The notes under the pieces are model-generated. The model was not told the DNA's origin. It saw nothing but the letters and a program-made list of their open reading frames with translations, and did not search any database. The position numbers and the translations under genes are program-made. From Pseudomonadota bacterium (lineage in GTDB: Bacteria; Pseudomonadota; Gammaproteobacteria; Burkholderiales; SCOH01), in NCBI GenBank assembly GCA_030917985.1, contig JAUPTR010000170.1:1-6663 (forward strand): DNA of 6,663 nt. The letters are read 5' to 3'. Of the stretch, positions 1 through 5,536 are shown piece by piece (position 1 is the first letter of the stretch; every line of letters starts with the position of its first letter).

Positions 1-1
1 A

Positions 2-19
2 ATCAATTGGCCAATTGAT
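2..19. repeat. 18-bp perfect palindrome at the left edge
   Basis: ATCAATTGG followed directly by its reverse complement CCAATTGAT makes an 18-bp perfect dyad. It overlaps a second inverted repeat, CAATT-GAT-AATTG at 12-24. There is no gap between the arms, so it looks more like a protein-binding site than an RNA hairpin. It lies 230 bp upstream of the H-NS gene and at the very edge of the window, so it may belong to an unseen gene on the left. No known operator is recognised. Confidence 0.5.
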
Positions 20-249
20 AATTGCCGGCATTAGTCATTACATTGGCATTTTTCCTGAATGGCAGTGGGGGCTGTTTGAGTCCGCCACTTGAAATGAATC
101 GGCTGCGTTTTTACATTCGCTAACTTGTGTAATGGAAAAACAGGCTGTATTTTTATCAGTGCGGGTATCACTTGATTCTATTGCAATGTGTTAGAGTATT
201 GCCGCTTATTGGCGATACACATTCATTTCTGACAATCAAAGGACAATCA
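20..249 (+). other. Non-coding upstream region of the H-NS gene
   Basis: AT-richer than the rest of the window, and no supported reading frame. A TTG at 172 would extend the H-NS frame by 26 residues, but that extension has no H-NS character and no Shine-Dalgarno. No promoter could be placed with confidence: candidate -35-like hexamers (TTGATT at 172, TTGCAA at 181) have no convincing -10 at the right distance. H-NS genes are often autorepressed through AT-rich curved DNA, and this stretch would suit that. Confidence 0.4.
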
Positions 250-552
250 ATGGCTAGTTATCTGGAACTGAAAGCCCAGGCAGAAAAACTGCTGCAGCAG
301 GCAGAAGAAATACGTAAACAGGAAGTTGCCACTGTCGTTGCCGAAATCAAGGCCAAAATTGCGCAATATGGCATTACTGCCAGAGATCTGGGATTTGCCA
401 CCGCGGCGGCAGGCAAAAAAGGGACAACCGAAGGTGCTGTTGCCAAATTCAGGGGGCCAAACGGCGAATCCTGGTCTGGAATGGGCCGTCAGCCGCAATG
501 GCTGAAAGATGCGTTGGCCAATGGCCGCAAGAAAGAAGATTTCGCCATCTGA
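250..552 (+). CDS. H-NS family nucleoid-associated DNA-binding protein
   Basis: A 100-residue H-NS-family protein, which in other bacteria coats AT-rich DNA and silences horizontally acquired genes. Residues 1-40 are a charged heptad-like helix (repeated K/E/Q/L/A) suited to oligomerisation. Residues 50-62 form an Ala/Gly/Lys/Thr linker. Residues 65-96 carry the C-terminal DNA-binding domain: KFRGPNGESWSG, then the minor-groove loop M78-G79-R80-Q81-P82, then W84. This matches the family pattern K-[YF]-R-x-P-x-[ST]-G-x-x-W-[ST]-G-x-G-R-x-P-x-W. The loop has MGRQP where many betaproteobacterial members have RGRxP. The ATG at 250 is preferred over an in-frame TTG at 172 because an AAAGGA Shine-Dalgarno (238-243) sits just upstream and the protein then begins MASYLEL, a typical start and length for the family. 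It is a single gene followed by its own terminator. Confidence 0.93.
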   Translation: MASYLELKAQAEKLLQQAEEIRKQEVATVVAEIKAKIAQYGITARDLGFATAAAGKKGTTEGAVAKFRGPNGESWSGMGRQPQWLKDALANGRKKEDFAI

Positions 553-576
553 CAGGTCTATCTGAATTACAAAAAT

Positions 577-602
577 AGCGGGCAAATTCGCCCGCTTTTT
601 TT
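577..602 (+). terminator. Intrinsic terminator of the H-NS gene
   Basis: AGCGGGC (577-583) pairs perfectly with GCCCGCT (590-596) across the six-base loop AAATTC. The stem leads straight into seven T residues (596-602). It starts 25 bases after the H-NS stop codon. This is a textbook Rho-independent terminator and separates H-NS from the nrdJ regulatory region. Confidence 0.92.
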
Positions 603-624
603 ATTTCCGCTGCGTCATGCCTGT

Positions 625-651
625 TTGCCCTGCATGTGAAATGCCGGGCAA
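625..651. other. Second hairpin downstream of the H-NS terminator
   Basis: TTGCCC (625-630) pairs with GGGCAA (646-651), and inside it GCAT (632-635) pairs with ATGC (641-644). One T/C mismatch separates the two stems, and the loop is five bases. It is followed by TATTT, which is too weak for a clear terminator. It may be a back-up terminator or a 3' mRNA structure; no function is assigned. Confidence 0.35.
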
Positions 652-732
652 TATTTGGCTACAAAAGCCCCCCGGCGCGCTGGCGCCGCTCGTCAATGAT
701 GACCGGCCTGATTTTTCAGGAAAAAGTTCATA

Positions 733-748
733 CCACCATATTATCCGA
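733..748. promoter_or_regulatory. Degenerate partner NrdR box
   Basis: This stretch matches 9 of 16 positions of the NrdR consensus acaCwAtATaTwGtgt. The match is mostly in the left half (CCACCATAT); the right half is poor. Taken alone it would be ignored. Its centre is exactly 31 bp from that of the strong box, the roughly three-turn spacing known for paired NrdR boxes, so it is a plausible weak second site for cooperative binding. Confidence 0.5.
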
Positions 749-777
749 TTGATTTTCGCTCGATCACAATATATTGT
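749..777 (+). promoter_or_regulatory. Probable nrdJ promoter overlapping the NrdR box
   Basis: TTGATT (749-754) can serve as -35. The best -10 by sequence is TATATT (770-775, five of six consensus bases) with a short 15-bp spacer. TATTGT (772-777) gives a 17-bp spacer but a weaker hexamer. Both lie inside the NrdR box. A transcript would start near 780-784. This is motif reading only. Confidence 0.42.
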
Positions 778-779
778 GT
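764..779. promoter_or_regulatory. NrdR box upstream of nrdJ
   Basis: TCACAATATATTGTGT matches the NrdR consensus acaCwAtATaTwGtgt at 15 of 16 positions; only the first base differs. NrdR is the zinc-finger/ATP-cone repressor that turns down ribonucleotide reductase genes when dATP is high. The box lies upstream of the only ribonucleotide reductase gene in the window and overlaps the likely -10 region, as expected for repression by promoter occlusion. The nrdR gene itself is not in the window. Confidence 0.88.
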
Positions 780-939
780 AGTGCTCATCGCACCAGCCTT
801 GTGAGAACTGCAAGGGCAGAGGGGTTTTCTTGTCCGCCAATGATTTGGCTCAAGGCCCGCCTTTGCGCATGCCGCGATTCACTTACGCTTTTTCTCGGCG
901 TGTGTTGGCAAACTGATGCGTGATGAGACATGGACTAAG

Positions 940-963
940 GGTGTTGGCATTGTGCCAAACGCC
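940..963 (+). other. Strong hairpin in the nrdJ leader
   Basis: GGTGTTGGCA (940-949) pairs with TGCCAAACGCC (953-963) over a three-base TTG loop, giving ten pairs with one G-U and one bulged A (959). An identical copy of the left arm's GTGTTGGCA lies upstream at 902-910 and could compete for the same right arm. The structure lies between the probable transcription start and the Shine-Dalgarno at 1003-1012. If translation started at 920 or 923 instead, it would lie inside the coding sequence. Confidence 0.4.
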
Positions 964-1015
964 GATGTACGGGATTTTCGCCACCAAAGCAGTGGCCGAT
1001 TCAAGGGAGAGGCAA

Positions 1016-3850
1016 TTGTCGATACATCTGGAACCGCAGGACATTTCGATTGAGGTGCTGCTGGAAAAATACGCCAAAGGCGACGAGAAGTCGCTTGCCG
1101 AACTGCGTCAGCGCGTGGCCCGTGGCCTGGCTGCGCAAGAGAAAGACGCGGCTCACTGGCAGGAACGTTTCTTCTGGGCGATGCAGCAGGGCTTCATCCC
1201 CGGCGGGCGCATCAACAGTGCTGCCGGCACCGACATTCAGGCCACATTGATCAACTGTTTTGTGCAGCCGGTTGGCGATTCGGTTTCGACCCCGGCGAGT
1301 GGCAAGGCCAGCATCTACCAGGCACTGCAAGAGGCGGCCGAAACCATGCGTCGTGGCGGCGGTGAAGGTTACAACTTCTCCTATATCCGTCCGCGTGGCG
1401 CGATGGTAAAAGGCACGGCGTCGCGCGCTTCCGGCCCGATTTCGTACATGAAGGTGTTTGACCAGTCGTGCGCCACGGTTGAATCGGCCGGCGCGCGGCG
1501 TGGCGCGCAAATGGGCGTGCTGAATTGTGATCACCCGGACATCGAAGCATTCATCCACGCCAAGGACACCGGCGACCTGCGCAATTTCAACATCTCGGTG
1601 GGGGTGTTCGACGCCTTCATGCAGCAGGTGGAAAGTGATGGTTTGTGGGAGCTGGCGCACGCAGCACAGCCGGAAGCGAAAGAATTTCCCGATAGCTACC
1701 AGCGTGCCGACGGCAAGTGGGTCTATCGCAAGGTCAAGGCACGCGATCTGTGGCGCCAGATCATGGAAGCGACTTACGACCACGCCGAGCCGGGCGTGTT
1801 GTTCCTCGACAAGATCAACCGCGACAACAACCTGAGTTATTGCGAAGTCATCGAAGCCACCAATCCGTGTGGTGAACAGCCGTTGCCGGATTACGCCTGT
1901 TGCGATCTGGGTTCGATCAACCTGACGCTGCACGTCAAGCATCCATTCACAGCGCAAGCCAGCTTCGATTTCGAGACCTACGCCGAAGTGGTGCGGGTGG
2001 CGATCCGCGCGCTGGACAACGTGCTCGACATTACCTACTGGCCCTTGCCGCAGCAGCAGCAAGAGGCAATGAACAAACGCCGGGTTGGTCTGGGTTTCCT
2101 TGGCCTGGGCGATGCGCTGATCATGCTTGGTCTGCGTTACGATTCGGACGCCGGCCGGCAGATGGCAGCCAAGATGACTGAAGTGATGCGCGATGAGGCT
2201 TACCTGGCCAGCGTGGAACTGGCACAAGAGAAGGGCAAGTTCCCGATGTTTGATGCCGACAAGTATCTGTCGGGCGAACACAGCGCCAATCGCCTGCCGG
2301 AGAAGATCAAGGCGAAAATCCGCAAACACGGCATGCGCAACAGCCACCTGACCTCGATTGCGCCGACCGGCACCATCAGCCTGGCGTTTGCCGACAATGC
2401 CTCGAACGGCATCGAACCGCCGTTCTCCTGGTATTACAACCGCAATAAACGCATGGCGGACGGCAGCACGCAGAGCTACCGCGTCGAAGACCACGCCTTC
2501 CGCGTTTATCTGGCGCAGGGCGGCAATGAAAGTAGCTTGCCGGATTATTTTGTGTCGGCGCTGGAAATGCACGCGCTGGATCACATGAAGATGGTTGCCG
2601 CCGTGTTGCCGTATATCGACACCGCGATTTCCAAAACCGTGAACGTGCCGGCCGATTATCCGTTTGCCGAATTCGAATCGCTGTATCTGGAAGCCTGGAA
2701 AGCCGGGCTCAAGGGCATTACCACCTATCGCCCGAACGCGGTACTGGGCGCGGTATTGTCGGTTGAGCCAACCAAGGCCGAGCCACAGGACATCAAGGAA
2801 TCGCAGGAAGACCCGGATCGCCGCATCACCCTCAACGAAGTGCTGCAGCCGGCATTGGCCAGCCTGCGCTGGCCGGATCGCCCCAAGTTCAAGGGTGGCA
2901 ATCCGTGCTGGACTTATGTCGTCGAAAACGCCGCCGGGCAGAACTTTGCCGTATTCGTTGGCCACATCGAAAATGGCCACGCCAGCCCGTTTGAAGTGTG
3001 GGTGAACGGCAACCACGTGCCGCGTGGCCTTGGCGCTGTCGCCAAAACGCTGTCGATGGACATGCGCTGCCAGGATCGCGCCTGGGTGCAGGCCAAGCTG
3101 GACATGCTGAGCCGCACTTTCGACGACAAGGAATACCTGCTGGAATTTGGCGACAAGCCGGTGCGGGTTTCGGCTTCGTCGGCGGCACTGGCGAAAGTGG
3201 TGGAATACCGCGTGGCGCAACTCGGCGCGCTGGAGCCGGCTGCCGGTGAGCCGTCGCCGATCATGGACGCGATGTTTGCGCGCAAGGAGCCAAAAGCCGG
3301 CCCGGATGGCACCATGAGCTGGTCGGTGGATGTGCAGAACCCGGCCACCGATGATAATTTCGCCATTTTCGTCAAAGAGCTGATTCTGCCCAACGGCCAG
3401 CGCCGCCCGTTCTCGGTGTGGATTTCCGGCCAATGCCCGCGTGAGATGGAAGCGCTGTGCAAGCTGCTGTCGATGGACATGCGTGTGATCGACCCGGCCT
3501 GGATCGGCATGAAACTGCGCAAGCTGCTGAATTACGCCGAGCCGCAAGGCGACTTCTTCGCACGCATCCCCGGCAGCGAAAAATCGCAGTCGTGGCCGTC
3601 AACTGAAGCCTACGTTGCACGCCTGATCATCCACCGTTACGCGATGCTCAACATCCTCACTGAAGAAGGTTACCCGGTAGAACGCATGGGCGTGATGATC
3701 GAGGAAGAGCAGGGCGGCGATATCGTCATGGCGCAACAGCGCGAAGCCTTGCTCGGTGCGCGCTGCAAGGAATGCGGCAATCACACCGTGATCAAGAAAG
3801 ATGGCTGTGATTTCTGCACCAGCTGTGGTTACGTTGGTGGTTGCGGCTGA
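1016..3850 (+). CDS. nrdJ: Adenosylcobalamin-dependent (class II) ribonucleotide reductase
   Basis: Reduces ribonucleoside diphosphates to deoxyribonucleotides in the cytoplasm, using a thiyl radical made from adenosylcobalamin, so it works with or without oxygen and needs no NrdB. Numbering is from the preferred start (944 residues). C81 (in NCFVQPV) and C296 (in CCDLGSINL) are the expected reducing pair. N283-P-C-G-E-Q288 carries the radical cysteine C285 and catalytic E287. P450-TGTIS is the phosphate-binding motif. From about 640 two TSCPD-like repeats begin at N643 (NFAVFVGHI) and N781 (NFAIFVKEL). The tail has C917xxC920 and C931xxC934xxC937, then C943 in the ending GYVGGCG, a zinc-ribbon/redox tail. 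Start: the TTG at 1016 follows AAGGGAGAGG (1003-1012), and homologues begin shortly before the ISIEVLLEKYAKG block. A GTG at 920, ATG at 923 and ATG at 965 are in frame but lack a Shine-Dalgarno and add a 32-residue tail of no family character. Pseudomonas splits this protein into NrdJa and NrdJb; here it is one chain. Confidence 0.96.
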   Translation: MSIHLEPQDISIEVLLEKYAKGDEKSLAELRQRVARGLAAQEKDAAHWQERFFWAMQQGFIPGGRINSAAGTDIQATLINCFVQPVGDSVSTPASGKASIYQALQEAAETMRRGGGEGYNFSYIRPRGAMVKGTASRASGPISYMKVFDQSCATVESAGARRGAQMGVLNCDHPDIEAFIHAKDTGDLRNFNISVGVFDAFMQQVESDGLWELAHAAQPEAKEFPDSYQRADGKWVYRKVKARDLWRQIMEATYDHAEPGVLFLDKINRDNNLSYCEVIEATNPCGEQPLPDYACCDLGSINLTLHVKHPFTAQASFDFETYAEVVRVAIRALDNVLDITYWPLPQQQQEAMNKRRVGLGFLGLGDALIMLGLRYDSDAGRQMAAKMTEVMRDEAYLASVELAQEKGKFPMFDADKYLSGEHSANRLPEKIKAKIRKHGMRNSHLTSIAPTGTISLAFADNASNGIEPPFSWYYNRNKRMADGSTQSYRVEDHAFRVYLAQGGNESSLPDYFVSALEMHALDHMKMVAAVLPYIDTAISKTVNVPADYPFAEFESLYLEAWKAGLKGITTYRPNAVLGAVLSVEPTKAEPQDIKESQEDPDRRITLNEVLQPALASLRWPDRPKFKGGNPCWTYVVENAAGQNFAVFVGHIENGHASPFEVWVNGNHVPRGLGAVAKTLSMDMRCQDRAWVQAKLDMLSRTFDDKEYLLEFGDKPVRVSASSAALAKVVEYRVAQLGALEPAAGEPSPIMDAMFARKEPKAGPDGTMSWSVDVQNPATDDNFAIFVKELILPNGQRRPFSVWISGQCPREMEALCKLLSMDMRVIDPAWIGMKLRKLLNYAEPQGDFFARIPGSEKSQSWPSTEAYVARLIIHRYAMLNILTEEGYPVERMGVMIEEEQGGDIVMAQQREALLGARCKECGNHTVIKKDGCDFCTSCGYVGGCG

Positions 3851-3862
3851 TATCTCCCTGGC

Positions 3863-3925
3863 TGCAGGCCGCATCCACACTGGCTTGCAGGTCGGCCTGC
3901 AAGGCGCTCTGGTAGTGCCTTGCAG
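3863..3925 (+). other. Three mutually exclusive stems between nrdJ and the DUF59 gene
   Basis: Stem A pairs TGCAGGCCG (3863-3871) with CGGCCTGCA (3893-3901), nine perfect pairs. Stem B pairs CTTGCAGG (3884-3891) with CCTGCAAG (3896-3903), eight perfect pairs on a TCGG loop. Stem C pairs CTGCAAGG (3897-3904) with CCTTGCAG (3918-3925), eight perfect pairs. All three use the same central segment, so only one can form at a time. There is no T-tract after any of them, so none is an intrinsic terminator. The gap may hold an mRNA switch, a processing site, or a decayed cluster of CTTGCAGG-like repeats. Confidence 0.45.
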
Positions 3926-3967
3926 CCCGACTGCCATTGATGTGATTGCTTGCTACGGATATAAACC

Positions 3968-4288
3968 ATGAATCTCGACACGCCAGCACAACAAGAGCAG
4001 GATCAGGTGCGCGACATACTGCGCAAGGTGGTCGATCCTGAAGTCGGTATCAATATTGTCGAGCTGGGTCTGATCTATCGCATCGAATCGATGCCTGCGC
4101 ATGTACTGATCGAAATGACCATGACCTCACCGGCCTGCCCGATGGGTGATTTGATCGAAGATGATGCTCGTCAGGAGCTGGCACGGGGATTGCCGCCCGG
4201 TCGCCAGGTTGAATTGCGCCTGGTATGGGAGCCTCCGTGGGATCCTTCGATGATGTCTGAGTCGGCACGCACCCATTTCGGCTGGTGA
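3968..4288 (+). CDS. MIP18/PaaD-like (DUF59) Fe-S assembly protein
   Basis: A 106-residue single-domain protein of the MIP18/DUF59 family, whose members (SufT, PaaD, eukaryotic MIP18) help insert Fe-S clusters into target proteins in the cytoplasm. The family features are in order: an N-terminal helix (10-21), V22-D23-P24-E25-VGINIVELGLIY, a strand with IEMTMTSPACPMGD carrying the conserved reactive C57, an acidic helix (61-73), and the closing VELRLVWEPPWDPSMMSE. Length and borders are complete. The ATG at 3968 has only a weak GGAT (3957-3960) Shine-Dalgarno. A 117-bp gap separates it from nrdJ and 42 bp separate it from the next gene, so it is probably co-transcribed with the membrane protein. 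Whether it is a general factor or serves one particular client cannot be told from the sequence. Confidence 0.87.
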   Translation: MNLDTPAQQEQDQVRDILRKVVDPEVGINIVELGLIYRIESMPAHVLIEMTMTSPACPMGDLIEDDARQELARGLPPGRQVELRLVWEPPWDPSMMSESARTHFGW

Positions 4289-4330
4289 TCGCCAGCCATC
4301 CCGTTTGCAACAGATAGCCAGGAAGATACC

Positions 4331-5449
4331 TTGACCCCGCTTCAGGTTGGCATCATGAAAGAAAAACGCCCGATCTATCGGCTGCCGTTACTGGCATTGG
4401 GCATGCTTTCACTGCTCGGTGGCGTGTTGACCGGCCTGGCGCGGCTGGCGTGGGATGTGCCCGCATTTGCCACTGCGCAGTCGGGCCTGCATGCGGCCTT
4501 GATGATCGGCGCCTTTTTCGGCACGGTGATCAGCCTGGAACGCGCCGTGGCACTGGCCCGCGGCTGGCCCTATCTGGCGCCGGCAGCTGCCGGGCTGGGT
4601 GGCTTGTGCATATTGACCGGCGCACCGCCGCTGGCGGCGCCACTTGCGTTGTTGCTGGCATCGCTGGTTTTGCTGGCTGGCAGTGTGCTGGTGGTGCGGC
4701 AATTGCAGGCGATGTTTACCGTGGTGCTGGCGCTGGCCGTCAGTTGCTGGGTGATCGGCAACCTGGCCTGGCTGGCATCGGGCGTGCTACTGCCGGCGCT
4801 TCCGTGGTGGCTGGCATTTCTGGTGCTAACCATTGCCGCAGAAAGACTGGAACTGACCCGCCTGCTGCCCACGCCGCAGCACGCAAAAAAGCTGTTTCCG
4901 CTGTGTGTGGCCGTCATTCTTGCCGGCGCAACGCTGAGCCTGTTCGATACGCTGGGGCTGCAGGTTTTTGCTGCCGGCCTGTTGCTGCTGGCGGGCTGGC
5001 TGATGGCGTATGACATTGCCCGCCGCAATATCCGTTTTAAAGGCATCACCCGTTATATCGCCTATGCCCTGCTGGGTGGCTACCTGTGGCTGACCCTGGC
5101 CGGCGTGCTTGGCCTTGCCGGTGCATTTGCGCCTGGCCACGTGTGGCGCGATGCCGCCTTGCACGCCCTGGGGCTGGGCTTTGTTTTTTCGATGGTATTC
5201 GGCCACGCACCGATCATTTTTCCGGCCGTGGCACGGGTAAAGATACCCTATCACCCGGTGTTTTATCTGCCGCTGCTGGCCCTGCACCTGTCGCTGCTAT
5301 ACCGGCTAGCCGGTGCCTGGCAAGACGGTTTCCAGTTCCGGCGTGAGGCAGGGCTGGAAAACGCGCTGGTATTGTTGCTGTTCATTGTTGTGATGCTGGC
5401 CAGTGTCTGGCGCGGCAAACGCCAGGCACGGCGCACCGGCAAAGCCTGA
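4331..5449 (+). CDS. 12-TM membrane protein, NnrS-like, possible haem/copper protein
   Basis: A 372-residue integral inner-membrane protein with about twelve predicted helices (roughly 17-40, 52-75, 79-97, 101-122, 127-151, 156-173, 188-206, 210-227, 241-265, 274-298, 308-328, 344-360) and a basic C-terminal tail. Histidines sit in or at the helices: H54 (LHAALMIGAFFGT), H278 (LHALGLGFVFSMVFGH), H292, H308 and H319. Helix number, size and the His-initiated helix (HALGLGFV) recall NnrS, a haem- and copper-containing protein that protects denitrifying and other bacteria against nitric oxide damage. The resemblance is by pattern only, and it could be a distinct family of uncharacterised membrane proteins. 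Start: the TTG at 4331 has AGGAAG (4320-4325) five bases upstream; the ATG at 4355, eight codons in, is the alternative. The position 42 bp after the DUF59 gene suggests a two-gene operon. Confidence 0.72.
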   Translation: MTPLQVGIMKEKRPIYRLPLLALGMLSLLGGVLTGLARLAWDVPAFATAQSGLHAALMIGAFFGTVISLERAVALARGWPYLAPAAAGLGGLCILTGAPPLAAPLALLLASLVLLAGSVLVVRQLQAMFTVVLALAVSCWVIGNLAWLASGVLLPALPWWLAFLVLTIAAERLELTRLLPTPQHAKKLFPLCVAVILAGATLSLFDTLGLQVFAAGLLLLAGWLMAYDIARRNIRFKGITRYIAYALLGGYLWLTLAGVLGLAGAFAPGHVWRDAALHALGLGFVFSMVFGHAPIIFPAVARVKIPYHPVFYLPLLALHLSLLYRLAGAWQDGFQFRREAGLENALVLLLFIVVMLASVWRGKRQARRTGKA

Positions 5450-5497
5450 TTTCACGGATGCTTCGATTGCGGGCTTGATTTGGCCGGGTAAACACGG

Positions 5498-5517
5498 TTA
5501 TCGTTACGTAACGATAA
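5498..5517. promoter_or_regulatory. Perfect 20-bp palindrome, likely operator
   Basis: TTATCGTTAC followed directly by its reverse complement GTAACGATAA is a perfect, gap-free dyad. After three mismatched positions on each side the symmetry resumes for three more pairs (ACA 5492-5494 with TGT 5521-5523). It ends 19 bases before the ATG of the next gene and overlaps GATAAT (5513-5518), a possible -10 box. This is what an operator for a dimeric repressor looks like. It does not match the Zur, FNR or NrdR consensus sequences. Confidence 0.65.
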
Positions 5518-5536
5518 TATTGTGGACACAAGCCTC

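Larger units (their letters stand above)
603..1015 (+). other. Non-coding regulatory region and leader of nrdJ
   Basis: About 410 bp between the H-NS terminator and the preferred nrdJ start, with no supported gene. It contains a hairpin (625-651), a GC-rich hairpin CGGCGC/GCGCCG (673-688), a small hairpin CCTGA/TCAGG (707-720), the NrdR box pair (733-779), a probable promoter, and a strong leader hairpin (940-963). If transcription starts near 780 the untranslated leader is about 235 nt, long for this kind of gene. No cobalamin riboswitch core or B12 box could be matched in it. Confidence 0.55.

Noticed and set aside
172..249. N-terminal extension of H-NS from TTG 172
   Set aside because: The hydrophobic 26-residue extension is foreign to the family, and a good ribosome site marks the ATG at 250.
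601..840. A 79-codon minus-strand frame between the H-NS gene and nrdJ
   Set aside because: It has no family character and covers the NrdR boxes and several hairpins, and its end runs into the H-NS terminator. It looks like a chance frame.
780..1015. Cobalamin riboswitch in the leader of B12-dependent nrdJ
   Set aside because: The conserved riboswitch core and B12 box could not be matched. A covariance-model search would settle it.
920..1015. N-terminal extension of NrdJ from GTG 920, ATG 923 or ATG 965
   Set aside because: No Shine-Dalgarno precedes these codons, and the extra residues do not resemble the family, whereas the TTG at 1016 has a strong site.
1001..3547. An 848-codon open frame antisense to nrdJ
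   Set aside because: The length comes from the biased codon use of nrdJ on the other strand. The translation is rich in His, Arg, Gln, Val and Phe without recognisable domains, while nrdJ itself is unmistakable.
3884..3903. Intrinsic terminator after nrdJ
   Set aside because: The hairpin is perfect but is followed by GCGCTCTGG with no T-tract, and it competes with two other stems.
3934..3960. FNR/DNR-type site in front of the DUF59 gene
   Set aside because: TTGAT occurs at the expected half-site, but the matching ATCAA half is absent at the required spacing.
4450..5013. A 187-codon plus-strand frame inside the membrane protein gene
   Set aside because: Its Gly/Ala/Arg-rich translation is a shifted-frame reading of a GC-rich gene, with no domain.
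5498..5517. The palindrome as a Zur box for the metal transporter
   Set aside because: The transporter gene is convergent and its start lies 1.1 kb away at the right edge. The sequence also lacks the usual GTTATAnnATAAC-type Zur core.
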